From positions 2,009,501-2,073,500 of the forward strand of contig CP157796.1 of NCBI GenBank assembly GCA_040112665.1: DNA of 64,000 bases. Reading direction: 5' to 3'. Positions 1 to 9,486 of this stretch are shown piece after piece. The position numbers and the translations under genes were made by a program. Below the pieces are notes generated by a model. That model was not told where the DNA came from. It worked only from the letters and a program-made list of their open reading frames with translations, and did no database searches. Every line of letters starts with the position of its first letter. Positions within the stretch are counted from its first letter, which is position 1. This stretch comes from Oceanicaulis sp. (lineage in GTDB: Bacteria > Pseudomonadota > Alphaproteobacteria > Caulobacterales > Maricaulaceae).

Positions 1-1
1 C

Positions 2-1420
2 TTCTATACCGGCTTCGAAGCGCCAGACCTCGTGGCGTTCGTCTTTCCGTGTGACGATCTGGCGGATACGATTTCCGGCGCACCCCCGAATAATCCGGAT
101 GCGATGTGCAATGCGTCCGGTGAGCTGAGCCTTGCCGACCCAAACCAGTTCCTTTTCGCCGAGCCGATTGAGGACGAACCGACTATCGACAGAACCAGAT
201 TGAGCGGCTTTCAGTTCGGTGGGGATGGCAAAGACATCGTGGGCGGTTTCACGCTTGATGCGGCCGGCAATGTCTATGCGTTCGGCATGAGCGACAGCAA
301 TCTCGACGGAGGTGTTCGCAGCGACAATGAAGTGTTCATCTCTCGGTTTGCGCCCGACGGGACTGAGCGTTGGGTCACAGAGCTGCCTTTGCCTGACGGC
401 AGCCTGATCTGGGACGCGGTCGCGGACGACACGTACCTTTACGCCGCAGGCCGGACCCTCGGTGCGTTGGACGGATTCACCAATGCCGGGCGGTGGGACG
501 GCATCTTGTTGAAGCTGCGCCTCGACACCGGCGAGATTGTCGCGACCGACCAGTTCGGCAATGAAGGGCTGGACGGGTACGGGCAGATCGTCCTCGACGA
601 TGACGGCAATCTGTATGTCTCGGCCCAGGGCAGCCGACCGGGTGAGTCCGGGACCGACCCGTATCATCTTGTCGCGAAACACCGCCAGTCCGACCTGTCG
701 AATGTCTGGCGCAGGATCGAGGCTCCCGAAGTGGGCGCGGACCGCGTCGTCGTATCCGAGGCATGGGGCGGCCTCAGCTACATACCCGGAGCAACGCCGG
801 GTGACGGGACGCTGGTCGCGGCCGGATGGTATTTCACCAACGGCGGCTCTAACGCCTGGATCGAGGCGCTGGCCGATCTCAACACAGCCACGCCGATCCG
901 GATCGCCTCCAATGTGGTCGCAAGCGATGGGGTGGAGGCCGACTGGCTGCTGGACCATGCAGTGGCCGCAGACGGGTCCGTATACGCGGTCGGATTCACC
1001 ACCGGCGATCTCGACGGCACACAGATCGGGCGTGGAGATGGGATCGTGATACGATACGACTCTTCCCTCGCCAATCCGACTGTCCGGCAAATCGGCACTC
1101 AATTCTCCGATGCGTTCCGCAATATCGAGATTTCGCCTGACGGCCGGATATTCGCTCTCGGCTACACCTACGGCGACTTCGAGGGCCTTCAGAATGAAAA
1201 CCCGGATCGCACCACCGCAGATGTACTCGTGGTCGAGCTTTCCCCCGATCTCGACGTGATCGGCTCGTTTCAGTTCGGGACCAGAGGTGAAGACCGGGGC
1301 TACCTCCGCCTCTTCGGTGACGAAGTCGCAGTCGGCGGCATGACGGAGATGGCTCTTGCTGGCGAGAACAACGGATCGTTCGACGGGTACGTCGTGCGAA
1401 TCCCGATGGCCGAGTTCTAA
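2..1420 (+). CDS. Beta-propeller (SBBP-like repeat) protein, 3' part only
   Basis: The reading frame is open to the left edge, so the start lies outside the window; the 472 residues seen are the C-terminal part. The GTG at 32 is probably internal. Repeats of about 50-60 residues recur, each with a glycine-rich FGxxGxD-type entry followed by a strand of the form DxxGNVYxxG (for example AAGNVYAFG, DDGNLYVSA, ADGSVYAVG, PDGRIFALG). This is the pattern of SBBP-type beta-propellers, which are usually exported or surface proteins. No catalytic motif is visible. Ligand and role are unknown. A convergent uvrC follows after 129 bp. Confidence 0.7.
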   Translation, partial: FYTGFEAPDLVAFVFPCDDLADTISGAPPNNPDAMCNASGELSLADPNQFLFAEPIEDEPTIDRTRLSGFQFGGDGKDIVGGFTLDAAGNVYAFGMSDSNLDGGVRSDNEVFISRFAPDGTERWVTELPLPDGSLIWDAVADDTYLYAAGRTLGALDGFTNAGRWDGILLKLRLDTGEIVATDQFGNEGLDGYGQIVLDDDGNLYVSAQGSRPGESGTDPYHLVAKHRQSDLSNVWRRIEAPEVGADRVVVSEAWGGLSYIPGATPGDGTLVAAGWYFTNGGSNAWIEALADLNTATPIRIASNVVASDGVEADWLLDHAVAADGSVYAVGFTTGDLDGTQIGRGDGIVIRYDSSLANPTVRQIGTQFSDAFRNIEISPDGRIFALGYTYGDFEGLQNENPDRTTADVLVVELSPDLDVIGSFQFGTRGEDRGYLRLFGDEVAVGGMTEMALAGENNGSFDGYVVRIPMAEF

Positions 1421-1549
1421 AGACCTTCGTTGATTCGCGAGGGCTGGCGCGAGGATGATCTTCGCCCCATCGGGCTTACACCGTTCAGAGGATCGCGAAC
1501 CATGGGGAGGCACGCCCTGCCTTTCGACGGGGAAAGAGCCGGCCCGCTC

Positions 1550-3460
1550 TCACTCGTGGAAATGGTCGTAGATCTTCTTCGCCAGCGCTTTGGACACGCC
1601 TTCGACCTTTTCAAGGTCGGCGAGATCGGCGCGGCTGACCGCGCGCGCCGAGCCGAAATGCTTCAACAGCGCGCTCTTGCGCGAGGCGCCGACGCCGGTG
1701 ATGTCGTCGAGCGGGTTTTCCCGGATCTGTTTTGAGCGCTTGGCCCTGTGGCCGGTGATGGCGAAGCGGTGCGCCTCGTCGCGGATGCGCTGCAGATAGT
1801 AGAGCACCGGATCGTTCATCGGCAGGCGGATCGGCGGCTTGCAGTCCATGTAGAAGACCTCGCGGCCGGCGTCGCGGTCAGGCCCCTTGGCGACCGAGGC
1901 GACGGGCACGTCGTCCACGCCCAGCTCCGCCATGACCTCCATGACTGCGGACAGCTGGCCCTTGCCGCCGTCGATAAGGACGAGATCGGGGACCGGCGCG
2001 CCCTCGTCGCGCTCTTTCTGAAGCCGGGTGAAGCGGCGGCGGATCATCGCCTGCATCATGGCGAAGTCGTCGTTGGTGGCCGCGTCGTCGCCCTTCATGT
2101 TGAACTTGCGGTAGCTCGACTTCTCAAAGCCTTCCGGCCCGGCGACGATCATCGCGCCCAGCGCGTTCGAGCCCTGGATGTGGGAGTTGTCGTATACCTC
2201 GATCCGCTCGGGCCGAGCGTCGAGATCGAACACTTTCGCCACCCCGTCCAGAAGCTTCGCCTGGCTCGCGCTTTCGGCCAGCGTGCGGCCCAGCGCCTCG
2301 CGGGCGTTGCGGTGGGCGGCTTCGACAAGGGCTTTCCTCGGGCCGCGCACGGGCTTTCTGATCTCCACCTGCCGGCCGGCGCGCAGGGAGAGGGCTTCTG
2401 CGAGCAGGGCGGACTGGTCGGGCTCCTCGCTGACCAGGATCTGCGCGGGCGCGGGCTTGTCGTCATAGAACTGGGCGAGGAAGGCGGCGAGGATTTCGGC
2501 CGGTTCGGTGTCCGCCTCGTGCTTGGGATAGAAGGCGCGATTGCCCCAGTTCTGCCCGGCGCGGAAGAAGAAGACCTGAACGCAGGTCTTGCCGCCTTCC
2601 TGATGGATGGCCACCACGTCGGCCTCTTCCACGCCCTCGGGATTGATCCCCTGCTGGGTGGTCACCGCGGCGATGGCGCGGATGCGGTCGCGCAGCTTCG
2701 CAGCCTTCTCGAAATCGAGCGCTTCGCTGGCGGCCTGCATCTCCGCCTGCAGCCGTTCGCGCAGCGCGTTGGATTTGCCGCGCAGGAAGTCCGTCGCCTC
2801 GCCCACCAGCTCGGCGTAGGCCGCCTCGTCGACGTAATCCACGCACGGCGCCGCGCAGCGCTTGATCTGGTAGAGCATGCAGGGCCGCGTCCGGCTGTCG
2901 TAGACGCTGTCGGTGCAGGTGCGCAAAAGGAACGCCTTCTGCAGGGTGTTCAGCGTGTGATTGACCGCATAGGCGCTGGCGAACGGGCCGAAATACTCCC
3001 CTTTGGTGCGCCGCGCGCCGCGGTGTTTGAGAAGCTGCGGCGCGCCGTGATCGGTGCGGATGAGGATGTAGGGGAAGGACTTGTCGTCGCGCAAAAGCAC
3101 GTTGAAGCGCGGCTTCAGGCGCTTGATGAGATTGGCCTCGAGCAGCAGGGCCTCGGTCTCGGTCCGCGTGAGCACGAACTCCATCGACCGGGTCAGCGAG
3201 ATCATCAGCGCGATGCGGTTGGTATGACCGCCCGACTTGGCGTAGTTCGCCACCCGGTTCTTCAGCCGCCGCGCCTTGCCGACGTAAAGCACCTCGCCGG
3301 CCTCGTCGTACATGCGGTAGACCCCCGGACCCGTGGGCAGGGTCTTCACATAGTCGGCGATGATCTCCGGCCCCGAGCGATTATCCTTCGGCCAGGCCTT
3401 CGGACCGGCGTCGGTCTTCGCATCGAGCGGCGGGGTTTCGGGGCGGTCGGCTTTGGCCAT
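1550..3460 (-). CDS. uvrC: UvrABC excinuclease subunit C
   Basis: This is the nuclease subunit of nucleotide excision repair. UvrB-bound UvrC cuts on both sides of a DNA lesion. The 636 residues match the family length and carry the full architecture: an N-terminal GIY-YIG nuclease (about residues 44-130, with GVYRMY and VLYVGKA) for the 3' cut, a cysteine cluster region, a UVR domain ([14 protein letters not shown]) for UvrB contact, the RNase H-like nuclease for the 5' cut (VYDNSHIQG and LIDGGKGQL), and C-terminal helix-hairpin-helix motifs ([16 protein letters not shown]). The N-terminus has a roughly 30-residue extension. No SOS box is visible upstream, unlike uvrA at 52-55 kb. Confidence 0.97.
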   Translation of the reverse strand: MAKADRPETPPLDAKTDAGPKAWPKDNRSGPEIIADYVKTLPTGPGVYRMYDEAGEVLYVGKARRLKNRVANYAKSGGHTNRIALMISLTRSMEFVLTRTETEALLLEANLIKRLKPRFNVLLRDDKSFPYILIRTDHGAPQLLKHRGARRTKGEYFGPFASAYAVNHTLNTLQKAFLLRTCTDSVYDSRTRPCMLYQIKRCAAPCVDYVDEAAYAELVGEATDFLRGKSNALRERLQAEMQAASEALDFEKAAKLRDRIRAIAAVTTQQGINPEGVEEADVVAIHQEGGKTCVQVFFFRAGQNWGNRAFYPKHEADTEPAEILAAFLAQFYDDKPAPAQILVSEEPDQSALLAEALSLRAGRQVEIRKPVRGPRKALVEAAHRNAREALGRTLAESASQAKLLDGVAKVFDLDARPERIEVYDNSHIQGSNALGAMIVAGPEGFEKSSYRKFNMKGDDAATNDDFAMMQAMIRRRFTRLQKERDEGAPVPDLVLIDGGKGQLSAVMEVMAELGVDDVPVASVAKGPDRDAGREVFYMDCKPPIRLPMNDPVLYYLQRIRDEAHRFAITGHRAKRSKQIRENPLDDITGVGASRKSALLKHFGSARAVSRADLADLEKVEGVSKALAKKIYDHFHE

Positions 3461-3509
3461 GACGCCAATCTAGGCGGGGAGAGGCGAGTCGTCAGCGTTC
3501 GCGCTGCGC

Positions 3510-3920
3510 CTACCGCCAGCGCTCCAGGCTCACGCCGACGCTTTCGGCGTCTTCGAGCGCGGCGAGCTTGTCGATGCTCAGCGCCAGCCGCGTGATGCGC
3601 GGATCGGCGAACATCACGTCGGCGATCTCCTGGGCGAGATCTTCGAGCAGGTCGTGGTGCTTGGCTCCCACGATGCGGCGCACGGTCTCGGCCAGGGCCG
3701 CATAGTTCACCGCTTCGCCCAGCGCGCCCGAGGGCGCAGCGGCTTCTGCGGCGACGTCGGCTTCCAGATCGATGCGGATCGGCTGGGTGCGGCCGTATTC
3801 GCTGTCATAGACGCCCACCTCGGCGTCCAGGCGCAGACCGCGCACGCGAACGCTGACCCGCTCGCCGGCGTGGGCGGGGCGGGGGGCGGCGGCTTCGGCG
3901 CGCACGGCGTCGAGTTTCAT
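3510..3920 (-). CDS. folB: Dihydroneopterin aldolase
   Basis: FolB converts 7,8-dihydroneopterin to 6-hydroxymethyl-dihydropterin in folate synthesis. The 136-residue product starts at MKLDAV, preceded by a GAAGG ribosome site about nine bases upstream. A longer frame to 4076 exists but would run into the divergent gene. Family features are the RVRGLRLDAEVGVYDSEY strand, the VNYAALAETV helix and the LEDLAQEIADVMF segment. The gene is divergent from a FolM-like reductase with 91 bp between starts, which supports a shared pteridine/folate role. Oxygenase or epimerase side activities are known in the family and cannot be excluded. Confidence 0.9.
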   Translation of the reverse strand: MKLDAVRAEAAAPRPAHAGERVSVRVRGLRLDAEVGVYDSEYGRTQPIRIDLEADVAAEAAAPSGALGEAVNYAALAETVRRIVGAKHHDLLEDLAQEIADVMFADPRITRLALSIDKLAALEDAESVGVSLERWR

Positions 3921-4011
3921 CGCGGAAGGCCTTCTTTCTCTCCGACTTCGAAGCATATAAGCCGGTTCAGCCCGGCGCGAAACCGGCCGGGCGCCCAAAG
4001 GGAGGCGAGCC

Positions 4012-4770
4012 ATGCAGGCGATCAGGGGCGCAGCGCTGGTCACGGGCGGCGCGAAACGGATCGGCCGCGCCTTCATCGAGGCGCTCGCCGCGGACGGACA
4101 CCCGGTGGCGATCCACTACAACACCTCTTCACACGAAGCCGACGCGCTGGCCGAAGCGGTGCGGGCGGCGGGCGGCACGGCCGTCACGCTGGGCGCGGAT
4201 CTGTCGGACGCAGAGGCCGCCGCGAGCCTGCCGGCCCGCGCGCGCGAGGCGCTGGGGCCGCTCTCGGTGCTGGTGAACTCCGCCTCGATCTTCGAGGACG
4301 ACACGCTGGAGACGGTGGGCGCGGAGAGCTTCCGCCGGCACATGGACGCCAACACGCTGGCGCCGGCGCTGCTGACCCAGGGCTTCGCGCAAGCGCCCGG
4401 CGAGAACGCGCTGGTGGTCAATCTGCTGGACTACAAGCTTTTCAACATCAACGCGGATTTCTTCTCGTACACGCTCAGCAAGGCGGCGCTGAAGGCGATG
4501 ACCGAGATGCTGGCGCGCAGCCTGGCGCCGAAAGTGCGCGTCAACGCCATCGCGCCGGGGCTGACGCTGCCCAGCCCCTATCACTCGGAGGCCGAGTTCG
4601 AGGCGCGCCACGACGACAACCCGCTTCAGAAAGGCCCGACGACCGACGATCTGGTGCGCGCGCTGCGCTTTTTCAGGGACACACCTTCAGTGTCGGGCCA
4701 GATCGTCTGCGTGGACGGCGGCCAGCATTTCGATCCGCGCCTGACCAAAGACGTGTTCGGCGCGATCTAG
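4012..4770 (+). CDS. FolM/pteridine reductase-like short-chain dehydrogenase
   Basis: This is a 252-residue Rossmann-fold SDR. The N-terminal nucleotide motif is TGGAKRIG, which fits the TGxxxRxG pattern of pteridine reductases (PTR1/FolM) rather than the classical TGxxxGIG. LVNSAS supplies the NxA-type motif, and YTLSK (about residue 157) supplies the catalytic Tyr-Lys pair. FolM enzymes reduce dihydrobiopterin or dihydrofolate with NADPH. Divergence from folB supports this assignment. The TAG stop overlaps the convergent ATP12 stop within a CTAG tetranucleotide. The exact substrate is inferred. Confidence 0.85.
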   Translation: MQAIRGAALVTGGAKRIGRAFIEALAADGHPVAIHYNTSSHEADALAEAVRAAGGTAVTLGADLSDAEAAASLPARAREALGPLSVLVNSASIFEDDTLETVGAESFRRHMDANTLAPALLTQGFAQAPGENALVVNLLDYKLFNINADFFSYTLSKAALKAMTEMLARSLAPKVRVNAIAPGLTLPSPYHSEAEFEARHDDNPLQKGPTTDDLVRALRFFRDTPSVSGQIVCVDGGQHFDPRLTKDVFGAI

Positions 4771-5507
4771 AGGTCTGCTGCGTCGAGCTCGCGGAAAAGC
4801 CGTTCGCAAGCAAGCAGATCACGCTTTTTGTTCGCCGCCGCCTGGGCCGCTTCGGCGTCCTCGCCCCAGCGTTCGATCTGGTGGTCTTCCTCGAGGCGGG
4901 ACGCCGCCCACACGGTTTCACCGTCCGATTCGCCCTCTAAAAGCGCAAACGCGAGCACCGCGCTCGACAGGATCGGCGCGGCGCTGACGAGCCCGGTGAG
5001 CCTGAGATCGTCCAGGGCCAGCGCGCGCTTGCGCATGGCGTCGAGCGAAGCTTCGGGCTGATTGAGCGGTGCGATCGTGACGGCGGCCTTCAGCGGCGCG
5101 TCCAGCGCTGTCTCGGACCAGCGCAGATAGGGGTCCCAGACTTCAGCCTGCCTGGCGGCGAGCTGAGGATCGTCGGAGCGGTGGGAGACGAGATCGGTCG
5201 AGGCGAACTTGGCGATCTCCGCCGCCGCGCCTTCGCGCGCGGCCGCCATCGCGTCCAGCGCCACATGCACCAGCCGGGTCAGCGGCATGGTGAAGGGGTT
5301 GATATGCTCGCCCTGCGCCTCCCATTCGGCCGCGACCGCCATGGCGAGCCCTTCTACGGGCAGAGCGAGCACCTGTTTGGCGGGGGTCTTCACCGGCCGG
5401 CCGTCGAGCAGCACCCGCCAGCCGCCGTCTTCCAGCGCGATCCCCGCCTGCTTGTAGAAGCGCCGGGGAAGCGGGCGGTTCTCCGCCTTCGCCTTGGACA
5501 TGCTCAT
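4767..5507 (-). CDS. ATP12 family F1-ATPase assembly chaperone
   Basis: The 246-residue product resembles Atp12, which binds the F1 alpha subunit before the alpha3beta3 hexamer forms. It has the N-terminal RRFYKQAGIALEDGGWRVLLDGRPVKTPAK block and the adjacent AEWEAQGEHINPFTMPLTRL block, both characteristic of the family, which is largely restricted to alphaproteobacteria and mitochondria. Two ATGs (MSMS) are six bases apart; the first overlaps the stop of the upstream HAD gene as ATGA. It is the last gene of a five-gene translationally coupled run. A second F1 regulator (DUF1476) lies at 31.4 kb. Confidence 0.9.
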   Translation of the reverse strand: MSMSKAKAENRPLPRRFYKQAGIALEDGGWRVLLDGRPVKTPAKQVLALPVEGLAMAVAAEWEAQGEHINPFTMPLTRLVHVALDAMAAAREGAAAEIAKFASTDLVSHRSDDPQLAARQAEVWDPYLRWSETALDAPLKAAVTIAPLNQPEASLDAMRKRALALDDLRLTGLVSAAPILSSAVLAFALLEGESDGETVWAASRLEEDHQIERWGEDAEAAQAAANKKRDLLACERLFRELDAADL

Positions 5508-6202
5508 GCGGTCTCGTCCTTTTTCGCAGCCCCAGGCTCGAACGCGTCGAGCGCGGCGTTCAGATCGTCGAACGCGTGGTGGACGTCGTGCGCCCCGCCC
5601 TCGAGGATCTCGTCGGGCGTGTGAAAGCCCCAGCTGACCCCTGCGGCGTGGACCTTCGCGTTGCGGGCCATTTTCATGTCCCAGCTGGTGTCGCCGATCA
5701 TCACCGTGTCTTCGGCGCGCGCGCCGGTTTCGGCCAGCGCGTCCTCGATCATGCGCGGATGGGGTTTGCCCGGCCCGCCGTCCACGGTCTGGAAGCTCTG
5801 GAAATACCGGTGCAGGCCGTGATGGGTGAAGACGATGTCGAGCCCGCGCCGCGCCTTGCCGGTGGCGACCGCCAGAAGCCAGCCCGCATCGGCCAGCCGC
5901 TCCACCGTTTCGCGGGCGCCGTCATAGAGGGGTTCATGAAAGCCGGTTTCCGAGCGCATCTCCACGAAGGCCTGCTTGTAGAACATGGCGAGTTCTGCGG
6001 TGCGCTGCGCGCCGTAATCTTCAGGGGCCAGCCGGCCCACCGCTTCGGTCAGCTCGAGCCCGACGATCGTCCGCGTGCGGTCGTACGCGATCCCGCCCAG
6101 GCCGGCGCGGCGGAAGGCGCGGTCCATCGCCTCGGCGATCACCTTGCGGGAATCCACCAGCGTGCCGTCCACGTCGAACACGGCGAGCTTCAGGCCGCTC
6201 AT
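5504..6202 (-). CDS. HAD-superfamily phosphatase, Gph/PGP-like
   Basis: This is a 232-residue haloacid dehalogenase hydrolase. Motif I is FDVDGTLVDS near the N-terminus (nucleophile and acid Asp), motif II the Thr in VATGK, motif III the Lys in GKPHP, and motif IV IGDTSWDMKMA. An alpha-helical cap sits between motifs I and II, as in phosphoglycolate phosphatases and PpaX-type enzymes. The start at MSGLKLAVFDVDG overlaps the upstream stop by ATGA; the frame continues upstream but only inside the neighbouring gene. The substrate cannot be read from sequence. Its neighbours are a TPR/2OG protein and ATP12. Confidence 0.88.
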   Translation of the reverse strand: MSGLKLAVFDVDGTLVDSRKVIAEAMDRAFRRAGLGGIAYDRTRTIVGLELTEAVGRLAPEDYGAQRTAELAMFYKQAFVEMRSETGFHEPLYDGARETVERLADAGWLLAVATGKARRGLDIVFTHHGLHRYFQSFQTVDGGPGKPHPRMIEDALAETGARAEDTVMIGDTSWDMKMARNAKVHAAGVSWGFHTPDEILEGGAHDVHHAFDDLNAALDAFEPGAAKKDETA

Positions 6203-7992
6203 GCCGGCACCACGTCGAACGGCGCGGTCATGCGCGTTTCGCCCGGCTCGATCGGCACGGTCCCGTGCCACATATAGGATGGAAACAGCACCAGCATGCC
6301 CGGCTGGGGCCGGACGATCTTGCCGGCCTCGAGCTGTTTCGGGCGAGTGGTGAAGGAGGGCTCGCCGAACTTGATGCAGCCGCCCAGCCGGTCGCTCTTC
6401 AGCGTCTTCTCAGGCACGTCGACATAGTAGGCCGAGCTGATCCAGCCGGCCGGGTGGAAGTGATTGACGTGGCGGCCGCCGCCGAAAAGCTGCACCGACC
6501 AGCATCCGGAGAGCTTGAACGCGCCCGTGTTCCGGCTGGTCAGGAGATGATCGGGATCCCGGCCCATCGCCTCGATATAGGCGGCGATCGGGGTCCTGAG
6601 CGCTTCGAGATAGGCCTGCACGACCGGCGAAGGGTCGCTCAGAAGGCTCCTCGGCGTCTGCCGGCCGGCGCGCAGGGACTGATTGAACGGCTCCGCAGCC
6701 ATGAAATGGCGCTCGGCCAGAACCTCGCGCAGCGCCTCGTTCAGCGCCGCGCCGGACTTGAAGCCGCCCGCCGCCGGAAGCTCGTAGGGAACGACGAAGC
6801 GGTCATAGTCCTCGAGCGCATCGGCGCGGGCGTCGCCCTGCAGGCGCCACAGCGTGATCTGATAGGCGACCCAGCCCTGATTGAGCGGCAGGCGCTCGCG
6901 ATTGACCGCGATCACGCGCTCGGCGGCGTCGAGATCGCCAGCCATCAGCGCGGCGACGGCGAACCCGGTCGCCACCCCCTGATCGTTCGGATCGGCCTCA
7001 TAGGCGATCCGCGAATCCGCCAGCGCCCCGTCGACATCGCCGATCGCCTGGCGAAGCTTGGCGCGCAGGCTTAAAAGCCCGCCCGCCTCAAAGGCGTTCG
7101 CCGGCAGCCGGTCGAGCAGCGTCAATGCGTCCGCCTCCCGGTCGATCTGGGCCAGGCAATCGGCCGCCATCGCCACGAGGCCGGGCTTGCCGGTGTCGGC
7201 GACCGCAGCGATCAGCGCGTCGAAAGCCTCCTCGCGTCCGGCCACCCAGAGACCCTGGGCGAGGTCGCGCAGGCGGCGCGGATCGCCGGACTGGTCGTAC
7301 AGGCGGCGGAAATCGGCCAGCGCAGCGTCCTGCCGGGCGTTGAAAAGCCGGGCGCGCGCGATCGCGGCTTCGGCCTGCACGTCCCGCCCGCGCTCGGCGA
7401 AACAGGTCTCCGCCTCTTCGATCCTGCCGAGCCCGCCCAGCACGTCGATCAGCCCCGAAGCGGCGGCCTGATCCTCCGGCGCGAGACGCAGCGCCTCGCG
7501 ATAGCATTCGGCGGCGCGCTCGGGCGCCTGGGCGGCCTGATGCGCCCGGCCCGCAATTGTCCAGCCGCGCGCCGGGATCTCGCCGCCCGCCGACAACAAT
7601 TCGTCGGCCGCGCTTTGGGCCAGATGGGGAAGGTCGGCCGACAGAAGGGCGCCGATCTGGGCGATCTTGTACTCTATCTTCGCCGGTTGCGCCTTGAACG
7701 CGTCGGCCCAGCGCGCCGCCGCCTCCCAGAACCGTCCGCTCGACGAGAGCAGATTCGCGTAATTGTTAAGGATGTCGCCGTCGCCCGGCGACAGCCGCAG
7801 CGCGTGCCTGAACCACCCTTCCGAACCGGCCGCATCGCCATACTTACGAGACACCAGCGCCTGCAGGTGGGCCGCGTTGACGTCCCTGGGAGCCTGGTCG
7901 TGAAGCGCGTTCAGCGCTGTCTGGGCCGCGTCGAGCTCGCCGCGGCGATAGGCGGCGAACGCGCGCTGAATGAGTTCGGCGGAGGCCGTCAT
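6199..7992 (-). CDS. TPR protein with C-terminal putative 2OG-Fe(II) oxygenase domain
   Basis: The 597-residue protein has about 400 residues of tetratricopeptide-type helices at the N-terminus (for example YRRGELDAAQTALNAL and FRHALRLSPGDGDILNNYANLL). The last 110 residues resemble the putative 2OG-Fe(II) oxygenase family PF13759, with HVNHFHPAGWISSAYYVDVP containing the likely metal histidines, a GCIKFGEP strand, and PGMLVLFPSYMWHGTVP with the distal His. A terminal arginine (ETRMTAPFDV) is suited to bind the 2-oxoglutarate carboxylate. It is probably a protein hydroxylase of unknown target. Both ends overlap neighbouring genes by ATGA. Confidence 0.8.
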   Translation of the reverse strand: MTASAELIQRAFAAYRRGELDAAQTALNALHDQAPRDVNAAHLQALVSRKYGDAAGSEGWFRHALRLSPGDGDILNNYANLLSSSGRFWEAAARWADAFKAQPAKIEYKIAQIGALLSADLPHLAQSAADELLSAGGEIPARGWTIAGRAHQAAQAPERAAECYREALRLAPEDQAAASGLIDVLGGLGRIEEAETCFAERGRDVQAEAAIARARLFNARQDAALADFRRLYDQSGDPRRLRDLAQGLWVAGREEAFDALIAAVADTGKPGLVAMAADCLAQIDREADALTLLDRLPANAFEAGGLLSLRAKLRQAIGDVDGALADSRIAYEADPNDQGVATGFAVAALMAGDLDAAERVIAVNRERLPLNQGWVAYQITLWRLQGDARADALEDYDRFVVPYELPAAGGFKSGAALNEALREVLAERHFMAAEPFNQSLRAGRQTPRSLLSDPSPVVQAYLEALRTPIAAYIEAMGRDPDHLLTSRNTGAFKLSGCWSVQLFGGGRHVNHFHPAGWISSAYYVDVPEKTLKSDRLGGCIKFGEPSFTTRPKQLEAGKIVRPQPGMLVLFPSYMWHGTVPIEPGETRMTAPFDVVPA

Positions 7993-8972
7993 TCCAGCGC
8001 CTCCTCGACCAGGGTGAGATCGTCTGACGGGTTGAAGCCCAGCGCGGCGAAGGTCTCGTCCATGTGACGCGGCAGGTCCGCTTCGAGCACCAGCGGCGGC
8101 TTGCCTGCGCGGGGGATCTCGATCTTGCGCGCGTGCAGGTGCAGCCGGTGCGACAGGCCCTCGGGCACGGGGATCTCGCAGGTGTATTTGCCGTCGCCCA
8201 GGATCGCATGGCCGGTCGCGGCCATGTGGACCCTGAGCTGGTGGGTGCGCCCGGTCTCGGGCCGCAGCACCACCCAGCTCGCCTTGCGCCCGGCGTTGTC
8301 GGCGACGGCGTAGCGGGTGATCGCGTGCTGGGCGCCCTCCTCGCCGTGGCGGGCGGCGACCATCTGTTCGCGATCGCCGTCAGGGCCGGCGGCCTTCTTC
8401 ATGAAGCCCTTCACCTCGCCGGCCTTGGGCGCGAGCAGGCCAAGAACGACCGCCCAATAGGTCTTCTTCACGTCGCGGGTCTGAAACAGCCGCGACAGGC
8501 GCTTGGCGGCCTGAGCGGTCTTGGCGACCACCAGAACCCCGGAGGTGTCCTTGTCCAGGCGATGGACCAGGCGCGGCTTCTGATCGCCCTTGCCGAAGGC
8601 TTCGAGCAGCCGGTCGACATGGCGCGTGGTCTTCGAGCCGCCCTGCACGGCGAGGCCGTGGGGCTTGTCCAGCGCGATGATCTCCTTGTCCTCGTAGATC
8701 ACCAGCGAGCGCGCGAACGCGGCGTCCTCCCGGCTCAGCGGCGGGCTTTCCTTCACCGCGTCGGGCTCGGGCAAGGGCGGCACGCGGACCTGCTGGCCCT
8801 GTTCGAGGCGCTGGTTTCCCTTCGCCCGGCCGCCGTCGACGCGGATCTGGCCCTTGCGCAGCAGCTTCTCGACCATGCCGTGGGGCACGTGGGGAAAGCG
8901 CTTCCTGAACCAGCGGTCCAGACGCATCTCCGCCTCGTCGGCGGTCACCGGAAGTGTCTGAACCCCGCTCAT
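7989..8972 (-). CDS. RluA-family 23S rRNA pseudouridine synthase (RluC/RluD type)
   Basis: This 327-residue enzyme isomerises specific uridines in rRNA. It has an N-terminal S4 RNA-binding domain (MRLDRWFRKRFPHVPHGMVEKLLRKGQIRVDG) and a catalytic domain with LVHRLDKDTSG, whose Asp is the catalytic residue of the HRLDxxTSG motif. LRPETGRTHQLRVH and ILGDGKY are later family signatures. The start MSGVQTLP was chosen because it overlaps the crcB stop by ATGA; upstream sequence in this frame is crcB in another frame. Length and the S4 domain fit RluC best, but RluD is possible. Confidence 0.92.
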   Translation of the reverse strand: MSGVQTLPVTADEAEMRLDRWFRKRFPHVPHGMVEKLLRKGQIRVDGGRAKGNQRLEQGQQVRVPPLPEPDAVKESPPLSREDAAFARSLVIYEDKEIIALDKPHGLAVQGGSKTTRHVDRLLEAFGKGDQKPRLVHRLDKDTSGVLVVAKTAQAAKRLSRLFQTRDVKKTYWAVVLGLLAPKAGEVKGFMKKAAGPDGDREQMVAARHGEEGAQHAITRYAVADNAGRKASWVVLRPETGRTHQLRVHMAATGHAILGDGKYTCEIPVPEGLSHRLHLHARKIEIPRAGKPPLVLEADLPRHMDETFAALGFNPSDDLTLVEEALE

Positions 8973-9358
8973 GAACCGAACGCTCTCCTTGCGATCAAAA
9001 GGCCTGCGATCACCGCGGCGACCGACAGCGCGACGGTGCCGGCCGCATAGCCCAGCGCGATCAGATAAGCCTTGCGCTCGAGGAAGAGAACCACGTCCAG
9101 TGAAAACGCGCTCATCGTCGTGAACGCGCCCAGGAAGCCCACGCCCAGCGCGAACCTGAGCTCGGTCGCGTCGGACCGCCCTGAAAGCGCAAGCCAGCCG
9201 ACCAGCAGCCCGATCGCGAGGCTCCCCGCGACGTTCACGATCAGCGTGCCCCAGGGATAGTCGGGACCGATCAGGCGCAGCGCGCCCTGATTGACCAGAT
9301 GGCGCGCCACCGCGCCCAGCGCGCCTCCCAGACCGATGAAAAGTAGATGCTGCATCAA
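8969..9358 (-). CDS. crcB: Fluoride channel CrcB/FluC
   Basis: This is a 129-residue, four-helix membrane protein exporting fluoride as a dual-topology dimer. Family motifs are GGALGAVARH at the N-terminus, YPWGTLIVNVAGSLAIG in helix 2, and GFLGAFTTMSAFSLD in helix 3, with the Thr-Thr-x-Ser element of the pore. The start is one of two adjacent ATGs. It is the first gene of the coupled run to ATP12. I looked for a fluoride riboswitch in the 128 bp upstream and did not recognise one. Confidence 0.93.
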   Translation of the reverse strand: MMQHLLFIGLGGALGAVARHLVNQGALRLIGPDYPWGTLIVNVAGSLAIGLLVGWLALSGRSDATELRFALGVGFLGAFTTMSAFSLDVVLFLERKAYLIALGYAAGTVALSVAAVIAGLLIARRAFGS

Positions 9359-9486
9359 ACAGGGGGGTAGGCCGGTGTGCCGGGCGACGCAAGCCGTGAG
9401 GACTGGGGCACAGTTTCGGGCTCGACATGGAGCGGTCCGCCCCGCTTCGGCGTTGCCACGGCGAGCTGAAGGAGGGATCGCTCCCC

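Noticed and set aside
3921..4076. Longer folB start at 4076
   Set aside because: It would overlap the divergent FolM-like gene and adds residues without family similarity; the ATG at 3920 has a ribosome site.
9359..9486. Possible fluoride riboswitch before crcB
   Set aside because: I could not find the conserved pseudoknot elements of the crcB motif on the minus strand.
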